A DNA stretch of 64,000 nt from Viola odorata (GCA_963691705.1 OY829539.1:57200327-57264326); one strand, 5' to 3'. Numbered from the stretch's first letter, positions 1 to 13,953 are shown. Program-made: numbers and translations. Notes: generated by a model from the letters alone, not told the origin.

Positions 1-56
1 CAGCCAAGAATTGGTTCTATAGCTTACCCCATAACACTATCACAACATGGGGAGAG

Positions 57-1190
57 ATGTCCGTTGCCTTCTTAAACAAGTATTGGAATGCAACTAAGGT
101 AGGGGCAGCTAGAAAGAATTTAGTCTCCATCCAGAAAAGGGGAGGCGAGAGTCTGAGTGAGTATCATCAGAGGTTTAGGGACTTTCAAGATATTTGCCCA
201 ACCCATGGAGTGGCTGACAATCTCCTAATCCAATATTTCTATGACGGAATGTGTGCTAAGGATAAGGATAGAGTAGATGCAGCCGCTGGAGGATCACTTC
301 AAGACCTTACTCCAACAAGAGCCAAATTGCTTCTCCAAACAATAGTTGATAATTGCCAAAACAATTCTTCATCCGAGAGAAATTTTGCACCTTCTTTAAA
401 TGCTTTAAATGTTGAAAATAAACTTGATCAGATCACTAATATATTGATGAATCTTTCTACAGGTGCTACATCTCAGGTGCAAACTACAGTAGCAGCGGCC
501 AATGCTATGCCAACAGTTTGTGGGATTTGCCAACAACTAGATCATCCAACCCACAGCTATTACATGGTGCAACAGCCGGGTGATCCTGCCCCAGTCTCAG
601 TCAATGCTGCATATGGTTACAATCAAGGACAACCTAGATTTCCACATGAAAGTAACCAATACCCTTGGAGACAACATCCCAATCTAAGGTGGATACAAGA
701 TCCACCTCAGCCTAGCCAACCAACTCAACAACCACAACAATACCACCAACAGCCACAATAATCTCCCATTAATTTCCAACACGTCATACCCAGACCACCT
801 CAAGCAAATCAGACCAATGTCCCACTTTTACCTCCAGCACCTCAACCGCTTAAGATTATTGGAGTTCCTATAGAAGATACGTTGCAAAAATTCATGCTTG
901 CAACCCAGTCTAGTCTTGTTGAGATGCAGAAACAGAACGTTGAAATACAAAAGCAAATCAACCAACTTACCCAACAGAATCAGCAACCTGAATCAGGTGG
1001 CAAACTACCTTCCACCACTGAAAATAATCCCAGACACAATGTAAGTGCTATTCATCTTAGGAGTGGAAGCGTTCTGCCTAAAAGAAGGGGGTCAAATCGG
1101 ATCAGGAGGTACATAACCAGTCATTTGAGGATGAGGATGTCGATGTGGACGAAGAAATCCAAGCAGAAGCTTAGCCGGAACCAATCTTGG
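57..1190 (+). pseudogene. Athila gag polyprotein fragment, broken
   Basis: The first 234 codons contain the retrotransposon gag core; the stretch with QKRGGESLSEYHQRF is the typical retrotrans_gag helix region. A degenerate zinc knuckle CGICQQLDHPTHSYY follows at about residues 158-172. The last cysteine of the CX2CX4HX4C pattern is a tyrosine here, whereas element B keeps all four ligands. A TAA at 759-761 follows a glutamine-rich run. The same frame reopens to about 1070, with a predicted coiled coil rich in Q and K near 880-990, followed by the conserved phrase RHNVSAIHLRSG. The frame then shifts before the protease. Gag would form the cytoplasmic virus-like particle. The true start lies upstream of the window, so the ATG at 57 is only internal. 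Confidence 0.85.
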
Positions 1191-3451
1191 GTAAGACTGA
1201 GATTAAGATTGACATTCCAGCCGAAGCAGAAAAAGAGCAGCCGATCTTAGCCAAGCCAGTGGCTAAGACTGATGAGCAGAGTTCAAAACCTCTGGAAACA
1301 ATGGAGATTCCACCTCCCTATCCTCCCAAGTCTTCCAAACAGAAGAAATTAGACGAGGCTAAGGAATTCATGAACATTTTCGGCAAAGTGGCAGTGAATA
1401 TTCCTATGCTAGATTTAATTTCTAAAGTACCTTCTTATGCAAGATTTTTGAAAGAACTTTGTACTAACAAAAGAAAACTTGCAGGTATTGAGAGAGTGAA
1501 TCTTACACAGAATGTTTCTTCAGTGCTTCAGAGCAAACTCCCGGAGAAATGTGGAGATCAAGGAACCTTCACCATCCCTTGTAAAATTGGGAACAAAACG
1601 GTGGAAAAGGCTCTTTGCGATTTAGGAGCTGGAATCAACGTGATGTCCTTGAAAGAATACGAGACATTACAAATGGGACCCATGAAGGAGACACAGGTGG
1701 TGATTCAATTGGCTGACCGAACCGTAATCCATCCTAAGGGTTTGGTAGAGGACGTTCTCGTCCAAGTCAATAATTTTATATACCATGTGGATTTTTATAT
1801 TGTTGAGATGGATTCTGACTTACCTTCTTGTACCACAGATGTGCTCTTAGGTAGACCCTTCCTTAGGTCTGCTAGAGCAAAGATAGACATTTATGAAGGT
1901 AGTATCATTTTGGAATTCTTTGGAAGCACGATTAAGTTCTACATGAAGGAGGGATTAAAATATCAAAATGAGACGCACAGTGTTAATTTTATTGATATTT
2001 TATACCCTATTGAAGAAGAGACTGCAGATTTAAGTGCTATTGACCCACTCGATTTTGTCTTAAGCAGAAGTATCTCAGCTAAGACACTGGAGGAATTAGA
2101 AGACGGAGTGAGAAACCGAGAAGATCTTAGGGAGATCTTAACAGATCTTCATGAGACTGAACCATTGAAGGAAGCATTAAACTACCCATTATTAAGTGTG
2201 TCTGATTCTAAACCTTTACCATCTATTGTACAGGCACCTATATTGGATCTTAAGGAGCTGCCAGAACACCTTAAGTATGCCTATCTAGGCCAAGGCCAAA
2301 CTCTGCCAGTAATAATCTCAACTAAGCTTTCTAGCGAGGAAGAGGCCAGATTGACAGACGTGTTGAAGGAATACAAGGAGGCTATTGGATGGACTTTGGC
2401 AGACATCAAGGGCATATCCTCGACCATTTGTACCCACAAGATACATGTGGAAGAGGATAAGAAAACTATCCGACAACCCCAAAGGAGGCTAAACCCTCCG
2501 ATGATGGAAGTTGTCAAGAAAGAAATTATTAAATTGCTTGATGCTGGAATTATTTACCCGATCTCTGATAGTTCATGGGTTTCCCCTGTGCAGGTTGTAC
2601 CTAAAAAGACAGGGATTACCGTGACTGAAGGCGAAGATGGAGTAAAAAAGACCACACGAATTCAGAATGGGAGGAGAGTTTGCATAGACTACCGCAGACT
2701 TAACCAAGTCACGAGGAAATACCACTTTTCATTACCATTCATCAACCAAATGGTGGAACGACTGACTGGGAAATCCCATTACTGTTTCTTGGACGGCTAT
2801 TCGAGATTTCGTCAAATCCCAGTGGCATTAGAAGACCAGGAGAAGACGACATTTACATGTCCCTTCGGAACCTTTGCGTATAGGAGGATGTCATTCGGAT
2901 TGTGCAATGCACCGGCCACCTTTCAAAGGTGTATGGTTAGTATCTTTTCAGAATATGTGGAAAAAGGTATAGAAGTTTTTATGGATGACTTCATTGTCTA
3001 TGGCGATAATTTTAATGAATACTTAACTAATCTGAAAAATATTTTGAAAAGATGTGTGACCACTAATCTTGTTCTTAACTATGAAAAATGTCATTTTATG
3101 GTAGAATAAGGTATTGTCCTAGGTCATGTAGTTTCTAAGAAAGGCATAGAAGTTGACCAGGCTAAGATTGATGTTATAAAGAGCTTGCCTTACCCCTCAT
3201 GCGTGCGTGAGGTTAGAAGTTTCCTTGGCCACGCAGGATTTTATCGCAGGTTTATCAAAGACTTCTCAAAGATAGTGGAGCCGATGTGCAAGCTGTTACA
3301 AAAAGAAGTGGACTTCAATTTTGACAAAGCTTGCCAAGTAGCGTTTGACAAGATTAAGGAGAAACTCACGACAGCCCCTATCATGCAGGCACCAGATTGG
3401 AATCTCCCATTCGAGTTGATGTGTGATGCTAGTAACTCGGCCGTTAGCGTT
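1187..3451 (+). pseudogene. Athila protease and reverse transcriptase, RNase H truncated
   Basis: One frame of 640 codons runs from 1187 to 3109. The aspartic protease centres on CDLGAGINVMSL (residues ~144-155) and ends near VLLGRPFLRSARAKIDIY. The reverse transcriptase follows from about residue 430: VSPVQVVPKKTGI, then RVCIDYRRLN, then the catalytic box VFMDDFIVYG near residue 605. A TAA at 3107-3109 sits where element B has a sense codon (MVD), so this is a nonsense mutation. The same frame continues with GIVLGHVVSKKGIEVD and the thumb/connection part to about 3449, where homology stops at the start of RNase H. Small changes such as DGYSRFRQI (element B has DGYSGFHQI) show further decay. 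Confidence 0.92.
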
Positions 3452-4190
3452 CTTAATTACTTCCTCTGTTTTTATTTAGCATTTGCTTTAGGGAAGAATT
3501 TTTATTTCAAATTACGGTTTATTTTCACATTCTTTTTAGATGATTCGTGGTATATTCTTATTAAATTTCTTTTAATTACTACCAATCAAGCTTGTATTGA
3601 AAAAAAAACGAGTCATCAATCTTTTAGAAAGCACAAATCCAACTACAACTTAAAAAAACTGAAATTAGATTCGGTTGAATTAGAGACCCATTTGATCTAA
3701 GATATTGAGCAGCCGGATTGGTTCTTATAACAACCATGGTTAACACAATTTGAATATTATTATTCTACAAATTGGGGATTGGTTGGTTCATTCAAGCACC
3801 TAGATTCAAATAGAGTGACAATTGTATTTAACCAAAAGAATCCTGAATTCCAGATCCCTTTAACTCGAGTTCTGTTACTTGAGTTAAGTTTAGTGGGTTT
3901 TATTTTATCCAATCAAGCCGGCGCACTCACTAATTCGATTTACGTGGGCAATTCCAAAAAAGATGCCATAATTAAGATAATTGAATTCACTTTATTAACG
4001 CTGTGATTTTCTTAATTAAATGATTTTTTTTTTTAAAACGTGCGGGCTAAAAATTAAATATCAAACTTGGTTATACATAAGTGACAAGAAGCTAGTCCTA
4101 AGGTAGAACATTCCAACCAATAATCCAGAACACAAGCTCACAAGCTCACAAGCATTTTGGAGATGAACCTTATGATACCAACATAATCAT
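3452..4190. other. AT-rich intergenic DNA, no gene seen
   Basis: This separates the truncated element A from the 3' end of the cyanoalanine synthase gene. Short open frames exist (for example 3779-4006) but have no recognisable domain and biased AT-rich composition. I see nothing functional apart from the probable 3' flank of the minus-strand gene at its right end. Confidence 0.6.
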
Positions 4191-4215
4191 AATATATATA
4201 TATATATATTGATTA

Positions 4216-4295
<80 letters not shown>
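4191..4295. repeat. (TA)n microsatellite
   Basis: About 100 bp of nearly pure TA dinucleotide, broken once at 4210-4218 by GATTAAACA. The same GATTAAACA block follows the tract at about 4296, so the tract looks like a local duplication of TA run plus GATTAAACA. It lies ~100 bp beyond the stop codon of the minus-strand gene, in its 3' flank. Confidence 0.95.
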
Positions 4296-4296
<1 letters not shown>

Positions 4297-4398
4297 ATTA
4301 AACAGAATTCCACAAAATGCATTGGTAGTAAACAGTGTGGTTTACAAAAGAGAGCAATTTAAACCATTGTTGATTAATGAGCCAGCCATTTGGAAGTA

Positions 4399-6536
4399 CT
4401 AATCAACAGAAACCGGTTGCATGTTTTCAGCCTCTTTCCTCAGCTCTTGAAATAGAACCGACGATAAGTACCGCTCCCCGAAACTTGGATGAATTGTCTG
4501 AAATTCAAAACCAGTAACCATTCGTGAATAACCGCACTTTTCGACTACATTGCCAGGATTAAAAATCTAACTACAAAATAACTTGTACTTACCACAATAA
4601 GTTTTCCTTTATTCTCTGGCATGCTAGCGAGTCTAAGCGCAGCAACTGTGTTCGCTCCGGATGATATTCCGACCTGCAAAATCCAAACCATCAAAGCAAG
4701 TTAGCTGCTAAAGACTAAAGAAAGTGTAAACACCGACAAAATTAAAGAGTTTAAGGGGTTATAATTACCATAAGTCCCTCTTCCAATGCCAATCTCCTCG
4801 CCATTTTCACTGCATCATCGCTACTAACCTGCCAATTTTGATCATTTCGTTGTCAGCTGTGCATATCAGATTGAACATATACTCTCTTAATTTACCATTT
4901 TATCTACAGAGTACTACTTACCTCAATAACTTTCTCCATTACATCCATGTCCAATATATCTGGTTTGAATCCAACTCCAGTGCCAGTAGTGTCATGTGGT
5001 CCTGTTTTAAGTGACCACAATATTATAAGAGACCACAAACTTCTCTAACCATGGCACGAATGTGCACGACCGACTGACATTAAGTTCCTCAGTTATCGAT
5101 TATTCTGGTACCAACTTAGTAAAGAATATGAACTTTTGCATTTGATTCTAGAAACAAATTATGGGAGAAACGAGATTGACTTTCGTACCTGGTTTTCCAC
5201 CATTCAGTATATTACTCTCAGCAGGTTCCACTCCATATATCTACCAGAAACAAACAGAACAATTATGGGAGAAACAAATCTTTATTCCTATTAGTGCACT
5301 TATGGGTGATCTAAGAAACCAAAAGAACAAGAAAAGAACAATTATGGGAGAAACAAACCTTATTCTTATGAGTGCACATGTGGGTGATGTAAGAAAACCA
5401 AGAATAGAAAAACAAAAACACCATCCACTGTAATTTAAGATTAGATATACCTTAACATTAGGATTTTGGGACTTAAGAAATTGGCCAACACCAGAGACAG
5501 TCCCTCCACTGCCAATTCCCATCACAAAGATGTCAACTTTACCAAGTGTATCCTCCCATATCTCAGGGCCGGTCGTCTCGAAATGAACCTGCAGATTTAA
5601 AGACCAAATATCAGCATTGTCTGTATAAAATTGTTTTCAAAATTTGACGCAGATACTCAAATGATGTAACCAACCTTGGTGTTTGCAGGATTTGAGAATT
5701 GTTGAAGCATGTGAGCATTAGGAGTGGATTTCAAAAGGTCATAGGCTTTCTTTACTGTTCCTAACATTCCTTTGGTAGGATCAGTGAGAATAAGGTCAGC
5801 ACCAAAACATCTCATAGTCACTCTTCTCTCCAAACTTGTGTAAGATGGCATGGTTAAAACCATCTTGTATCCTTTCAAAGCAGCCATGAATGCCAAACTT
5901 ATCCCCATATTACCAGAAGTAGGCTCTATCAACGTTGTCTAATAAAACCCAAAAAAATGGAAACTTTAAGAGCTTAAAGTGTAAAAGACAAGCATATGTT
6001 GAAGACCCATTAATCAATTTTAGCTAACCTTTCCAGGAAAAATTAAGTTCTTCTTCTCTGCATCTTCTATCATGGCAAGTGCTGGTCTGTAAGCAGAAAT
6101 AATCAATTCTTAGCTTATTTCAATGAAAAAATTGAAGATTGAAACAATAAAGAAAGAAAAGGGACCTGTCTTTGATGCTGGCAGTGGGTTGCATCATTTC
6201 TTGCTTGACAGCTATATAAGCTCCACATCCTTCACTCACTTTGTTAAGATAAACCAGAGGAGTTCTTCCGATTAGCTGCAGAATTTGAAGTAGATCAAGA
6301 ACATTGCAAAGAAAATCAAGAAAAACCAGTTTCAAGTTTTAAAATTGAAATTTTCTTGATGATGATGATGATAAAGAGGAAAGGGGGAGGTAATCAGATA
6401 AAAGTATAGGTACTTGAGAAACATTGGTCTTGATGTTGGTGCCAGGAAGATCCCTGATTCTTTGAGCAAAAGAAGAATCAATGGCAGCTTCTGTGGAGAA
6501 GAGCCTCTGTTTGTCCTTCAATAGTAAAGAAGCCAT
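4399..6536 (-). CDS. CAS: Mitochondrial bifunctional L-3-cyanoalanine synthase / cysteine synthase
   Basis: PLP enzyme making beta-cyanoalanine from cysteine and cyanide (and cysteine from O-acetylserine), detoxifying cyanide in mitochondria. All ten exons join with GT-AG and matching phase: 6536-6414, 6275-6166, 6086-6029, 5938-5675, 5588-5451, 5240-5189, 5001-4922, 4828-4769, 4673-4593, 4497-4399. They give 354 residues, the normal family length. K76 in SIKDR is the PLP lysine. The loop TSGNMG (104-109) has Met where ordinary O-acetylserine thiol-lyases have Thr, and the glycine loop GIGSGGT is at 209-215; both favour the CAS subgroup. GISSG at 297-301 lies at the cofactor ring. A short Ser/Arg-containing leader precedes the conserved RIRDLPGT at residue 26, consistent with mitochondrial import. 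The segment GPHDTTGTG (exon 6/7) departs from the ITGNG I expect from the family. No stops or frameshifts: probably active. Confidence 0.96.
5157..5420. repeat. Short tandem duplication in an intron of the CAS gene
   Basis: Within the intron between exons 5 and 6 (5241-5450), a ~79-bp unit beginning ATTATGGGAGAAACAAA occurs at about 5263 and again at about 5342, each followed by a related TTATTC and GTGCAC stretch. A third partial copy of the first 16 bases lies at 5158, on the other side of the small exon 5189-5240. The repeats do not enter coding sequence. Confidence 0.85.
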
Positions 6537-6650
6537 TAATGGATTGTTTTAAGGCAAATGTCTTCCACTGCAGCCAAACGGTAACTACAGGCACTTGGAA
6601 ATGATAAAAGGGTATTCGGAATGTGTGTTGGGTAACTAAGCGGCAGGCCT

Positions 6651-6658
6651 CTTTTATA
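6651..6658 (-). promoter_or_regulatory. TATA box of the CAS gene
   Basis: The minus strand reads GTTATAAAAGAGG here, a good plant TATA box about 115 bp upstream of the start codon at 6536. The tandem repeat array begins ~100 bp further upstream, so the proximal promoter is very short. Confidence 0.7.
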
Positions 6659-6744
6659 ACGTTGTCTTGGGCAATCAATGTGTTTGGAAATTAGAATACA
6701 ATTTGAAATCTACCACCGACGGATTAGGCTCTTCTAATGTTAAT

Positions 6745-7870
6745 TAAAACATAAATTATCATATTAAGTTAATCTCATCCATTTATTACAAATAAATGGT
6801 TGAGATTTGATATATTGATATATTTTCTTTTTTTGTGTTTGTGAAAAAAAAGGAAGTTACCTATTTTACTTGGTAATTAATAAATTTTAAAAAAATTCAA
6901 TCAAATCTCAACCATCTATTTGTAATGAATGGATGAGATTGACCTAACATAATATGTCATATTTTAATCAACATTAGAGATTTGATATAACTGATATGTT
7001 TTCTTTTTTTGTGTATGTGAAAAAAAAGAAAGTTACCTATTTTACTTGACAATTAATAAATTTTAAAGAAATTCAATCAAATCTCAACCATCTATTTGTA
7101 ATGAATGGATGAGATTGACCTAACATAATAGGTCATATTTTAATCAACATTAGAAATTTGATATAATTGATATATTTTCCTTTTTTGTGTATGTGAAAAA
7201 AAAGGAAGTTACCTATTTTACTTGGCAATTAATAAATTTGAAAGAAACTCAATCAAATCTCAACTATCTATTTATAATGAATGGATGAGATTTACCTAAT
7301 ATAATAGGTCATGTTTTAATCAACATTAGATATTTGATATAATTGATATATTTTCCTTTTTTTGTGTATGTGAAAAAAAAGGAAGTTACATGTTTTACTT
7401 GACAATTAATAAATTTTAAAGAAATTCAATCAAATCTCAACCATCTATTTGTAATGAATGGATGAGATTGACCTAACATAATAGGTCATGTTTTAATCAA
7501 CATTAGATATTTGATATAATTGATATATTTTCCTTTTTTTGTGTATGTGAAAAAAAAGGAAGTTACATGTTTTACTTGACAATTAATAAATTTTAAAGAA
7601 ATTCAATCAAATCTCAACCATCTATTTGTAATGAACGGATGAGATTGACCTAACATAATAGGTCATGTTTTAATCAACATTAGATATTTGATATAATTGA
7701 TATATTTTCCTTTTTTTTGTGTATGTGAAAAAAAAGGAAGTTACATGTTTTACTTGACAATTAATAAATTTTAAAGAAATTCAATCAAATCTCAACCATC
7801 TATTTGTAATGAATGGATGAGATTGACCTAACATAATAAGTCATGTTTTAATCAACATTAAAAATTTGAT
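6745..7870. repeat. Six-copy tandem repeat, ~177-bp unit with an internal hairpin
   Basis: The marker phrase GTGAAAAAAAAGGAAGTTAC (small variants) starts at about 6841, 7017, 7193, 7370, 7547 and 7725, giving periods of 176, 176, 177, 177 and 178 bp. Each unit holds the inverted pair AATCTCAACCAT / ATGGATGAGATT around TATTTGTAATGA, which could form a stem-loop. The first unit starts with the same hairpin near 6768-6808. The copies are very similar, so the array is recent or homogenised. It lies upstream of the CAS promoter. Confidence 0.93.
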
Positions 7871-7964
7871 AGGGTTTTTTGCATGAAGGCCCCCTGTACT
7901 TTAAAAAAAAACAGACTCCTCCCCTCAACTTTAAAAATTCAAATACTGCTCCCTGAACTCAATT
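7871..7964. other. Short insertion-like segment between direct repeats
   Basis: The phrase ATTTGATAGGGT occurs at about 7866 and again at about 7963. The ~95 bp between them carries CATGAAGGCCCCCTGTACTTT and CTGCTCCCTGAACT, wording like the termini of plant DNA transposons. It abuts the truncated end of the GH9 pseudogene. It could be a small transposon remnant with its target duplication, but the family is not clear. Confidence 0.4.
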
Positions 7965-10060
<2,096 letters not shown>

Positions 10061-10985
10061 TTTTCAGCACCAACGTCCGGAGAGCGATAGCCTCGCATAG
10101 CCGTGTAGTTACATTTTCAGCACCAGCGTCCGAAGAGCGATAGCCTCGCGCGGTCGTGTAATTACATTTTCGGCACCAGCGTCCGGAGAGCGATAGCCTC
10201 GCACGGTCGTGTAGTTACATTTTCAGCACCAGCATCCGGAGAGCGATAGCCTCGCACGGTCGTGTAGTTACATTCTCAGCACCAGTGTCCAGAGAGCAAT
10301 AGCCTCGCACGGTCGTGTAGTTTTGTTTTCAGCACCAGCATCCGCATAGCGATAACCTCGCACGGTCGTGTAGTTTTGTTTTCAGCACCAGCGTCTGGAG
10401 AGCAATAGCCTCACACGGTCGTGTAGTTATATTTTCAGCACCAGCGTCCGGAGAGTGATAGCCTCGCACGGTCGTGTAGTTATGTTTTCGTACCAGCGTC
10501 CGGAGAGCGATAGCCTCGCACAGTCGTGTAGTTATATTTTCAGCACCAGCATCCGGAGAGCAATAGCCTCGCACGGTCGTGTAGTTATGTTTCAGCACCA
10601 GCGTCCGGAGAGTGATAGCCTCGTACGGTCGTGTAGTTATGTTTTCAGCATCAACATCCGGAGAGTGATAGCCTCGCACGGACCTTCATTCATATTCTCT
10701 ACACCAACATCCAGAGAGCAATTGCCTCGCACGGACCTTCATTCACATTCTCTACATCAACATCCGGAGAGCGATAGCCTCGCACGGACTTTCATTCACA
10801 TTTTTCTACATCAACATCTGGAGAGCGATAGCCTCGCATAGACCTTCATTCACGTTTTTCTACATCAACATCCGGAGAGTGATAGCCTCGCACGGGCCTT
10901 CATTCACATTTTCTACGACAACATCCGGAGAGTGATAGCCTCGTACGGACATGCAGTCTCATTTTTCATATCAGCATCTAGCACT
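10061..10985. repeat. 53-bp minisatellite, about 17 copies
   Basis: The core GAGAGCGATAGCCTCGCACG recurs with a 53-bp spacing (for example GTCCGG at 10075, 10128, 10181, 10234). Two subtypes are arranged in blocks: about 10061-10680 have CGGTCGTGTAGTTA after the core, and about 10680-10950 have CGGACCTTCATTCACA instead. It lies ~160 bp before a polypurine tract and LTR, the position where Tat-lineage elements commonly carry tandem repeats in the 3' untranslated region. Open frames crossing it on both strands are by-products of the period. Confidence 0.95.
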
Positions 10986-11146
10986 GCGATAGCCTCGCCT
11001 ATACCAGAATTTAAAGCTCGCCCCACTCCCAGGTAAGTCTTCATCATTTTTCAAAACGAGGTAAATGCTTGGGGCAACCGTCTTTACTGCTTATCAAAAA
11101 TTTCAGTTACACTGTATTTTTTATCAGACAGTAAAGAGGGGGCAAC

Positions 11147-13885
11147 TGTTGCTACCCAAATTTTGACTTATGTCACAACTTTTTCGTATTTTATTACTTG
11201 TCACGTTTAAAAGCTTGTCTAGATCAAATTTCTGTCGATTCTTGGTCCTAGTCTAGTTTGTTTAATATTCCGTGTCATTTCGTGTCTTTTTAGTTTTTCG
11301 TATTTTTCACTGTCTTTTCGCTCGAATTTCTATCGGTCCCAAGTAATTTTTCTCGAACCGTGGATCAAGCGCGCTGTTTCTTTAGTTGATAATTACCTGC
11401 TATTTTTCTCTTCCACGCCATCACGTTTGGTTTCGTTCAATTTTTGCCGTACTTTTGACATTTTTGAAAGAGAAAATAAACACGTTAAACCAAGTTTCGC
11501 ACTTCTTCACTGTATATTGGTTTTCTCATCTTATTTTTCTACACACCATGTTCCCCTCGGTTCGAATTTATTTTCATTTTTGAGCGATTTCGCTCGTACG
11601 AAAAATATCTCGTTCGTATCCAAATTCATGCATTAATGCCAATTAATGCATGTTTATCCAAAATCCCATCACCTTTCCAACAACAGACTCCCTCCTTGCT
11701 CCTTAGCCAAGCATTCTCCTCATGTTGATCTGGAACCAAAAGCTTCATCATCACGAACCTCCCATCGACCGGACTGTTCACGGCCACTCGCCCGTACGCC
11801 TCACGTCTGCGATGCCCACTCTCGCCTTGGCCTCCAAGTCCACTCGCGGCCTCCACCCCTATAAATACCGAGTTCCTCCCGACGAAAAAGGGGGGACCAA
11901 TTCAGGCTCTAGTCCCCTCTCTTTATTCATGCTCTTCCTCTGCTTTGCTTTCAATCAATTTTAATTGTTTTCATTTTAATTAATTACTTGCTATGTTGTT
12001 TTAATTAATTAATAGCTACCTTTGTTAATTAATTACAGCACCTAAAGTCACTCTCACTCTCAATTTCTGGCACTTCCTTCTTGGTATAGCTCTTCCGGCG
12101 AGGTATTTTTCTCACTCAAGTTTTTCCTTTAATCTTCGTTTATGGCCTTAATCAACTCATAAATTGCTCAAACCTGTTTCAAATGTCTTGCCTTCATGTC
12201 AATTTCATTTCCCTTCCGTCAATTTGATTGCATGTTGTCTTGGTTAATTAATTGCATAATTACCATTTAATGCATGTTTATTTTCTTGTTAAAAATGGCC
12301 ACTGTTTTGTTTCGAATTTGCTTGCTGTTTTCGTTGCCTTGAATTGTTGTTGTGTTGCTGGTCTTATTTGGTTTGGTTTAGACGAGTTCTATTGGGTGGG
12401 GGTTCCTTGGTCGCCGGCCATGGCGCCGGCGATGTGAGGAAGAAGAAAGGGAAGAAGAAAGGCTTTGGCGGGAAAGAAAAGAGAAAGGTGATGGGCTTGA
12501 TTTCACCACAAGCCCATCTTGTTTTAATTGAAATTCTAGGCTTGATTCCATCCCAAGCCCAGCTGCTGTTTTAATCCATGGGCTCAGCCCATTAAGTTTT
12601 CATAACTTTCGTGTTTTAATTATCGTATGCAATTGTTTGTATGCTCACATGTGATAAATTGCTTACTTTATTTTCATGTTTCAATTATCGTATGCATAAA
12701 TTAATTGTTCGTATGCATGATCAATTATTTGATGCCATATTAATTTAATCTTTATATGCCATGATCATTTGTTTATGCCATGTTTATTTAATTAATGGCT
12801 TGCTTGCTTGCTTGCTATGAATTAAATAAATTTTTGTATGCGCTTTTATTATTTATTATCTTTCGAACTATCACTAATACTTTTACTTTGTAGGTTAAAA
12901 TTCAAGTCTTCGCTCGCAAGGATTTATTTTAATCGTTGCGTTGTAATAAATAGTTAAGTAATTATTTCAACTGTTGGTTTGTAATAATTAGATAAGCAGT
13001 TTTTATTACGAATTGTTGTTTGTAATAATTAGTTAAGTAGTTAAAAATTGTGTATGTTTGTTTATACCTACCTTATGTCAATTGTTGTTAACCATGGTTT
13101 TGAAGAGATGGATCGATCGGGGTTCATCCAAAAGGTGCGCTTATCTTAAAAAATGTTTCCTTGTATGCTTATTTAGAAATGCTAAAACCGAATCGAATGC
13201 ATGACCCCCTAGTAGGCGTTAGAACCACCCATCTGTATGCATGACATATAGAATTGTTAAAACAATTAAAATCAATCTCACATGTACAACATGTTTGTAT
13301 CACTTGTCTTTCATACCATGAAATTAATTGTTTCCTTGTTAAATGTTATGCATGATGGCTTCAAACCCATACAAAATATATGTGCATCCATAAAAATGTA
13401 CTTTGTTAGTTTAACCATGATAGATCACGTAGCAATAATTAATCATGCATGCCCCGATGATAAGGAGGGAACGTCCGCTCTAGCAAAGAGACAAAACGGT
13501 AACCCCATCCCTCGGTCCCGAACGGAAATAACAAGTCCCAACGAAAATTGCTAAGATGTAACGTCACCTTGGAGGGCCCAAATTACATGTTTAAAATATT
13601 TTTCTCAAAACACCTCGCATACCGGTAACCTTTTGTTAGGATGTGACTTGGGTGCCTAACACCTTCCCAAGTCCATAATCACGACCTCGAACCGTTGTTC
13701 TATGGTTTAGACCATTTGTGCCTTAGTTTATTTATTTTTTATGCCATGACTATTAGGTTCCCTAAACCTTAGAAAATTAGGGTGGCGACTTCATTTTGCA
13801 TGATGTGAGGCGAGTCCAACGCTTGTCTCACATTCCCGTCCCAAACCTATGTTTCGCAACATCGAAACAAAAATGGGGTGCGACA
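11147..13885 (+). repeat. Long terminal repeat (2.7 kb) with a TATA box
   Basis: The repeat begins TGTTGC and ends GCGACA, an imperfect terminal inversion. A TATA box lies at 11860-11867 (CCTATAAATACCG), with a purine-rich stretch just downstream, a plausible LTR promoter about 0.7 kb into the repeat. The remainder is AT-rich, with runs of TTAATTAATT (about 11980-12030) and a GCTTGCTTGCTTGC run near 12805. No protein gene is supported within it. Confidence 0.75.
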
Positions 13886-13953
13886 ATTTCACATAACTAG
13901 ATATGAATTTTGATAAATATATGAAACTACATATAACAAATAAAAGTATAGGA
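13886..13953. repeat. Left part of the first unit of a ~1-kb host tandem repeat
   Basis: From ATTTCACATAACTAGATA to GTATAGGAGAAC this matches 52869-52938 of the intact second unit almost base for base. The rest of this unit resumes at about 51903 (ATTGCTGATGTTTATACATAGG). The intervening 38 kb is therefore inserted DNA. Confidence 0.93.

Larger units (their letters stand above)
1..3451 (+). mobile_element. Element A: truncated Athila-lineage Ty3/gypsy retrotransposon
   Basis: The stretch reads gag, aspartic protease and reverse transcriptase in that order on the plus strand, and stops abruptly a few codons into RNase H, just after the residues ELMCDAS. It is cut at the left by the window edge. 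The lineage follows from the DLGA-type protease active site, the FMDD reverse transcriptase box and a C-terminal gag zinc knuckle, all shared with elements B and D in this window. No LTR, primer-binding site or integrase remains. The copy is dead: it has a stop inside gag, a frameshift between gag and protease, and a stop inside reverse transcriptase. The sequence to the right of 3451 is unrelated AT-rich DNA, so a deletion or a later insertion removed the 3' half. Confidence 0.9.

Noticed and set aside
3779..4006. 75-codon plus-strand frame
   Set aside because: AT-rich, no domain, and located in the 3' flank of the CAS gene.
10329..10841. Open frames of 116 and 128 codons on both strands
   Set aside because: They arise from the 53-bp minisatellite; the proteins are themselves periodic and no start context or domain is present.
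10061..10985. Regular repeats resembling a CRISPR array
   Set aside because: The whole period is repeated without unique spacers and the surroundings are plant nuclear DNA.
11386..12574. Short frames in the 2.7-kb LTR
   Set aside because: No domain, poor composition, and inside an LTR whose termini and TATA box are better supported.
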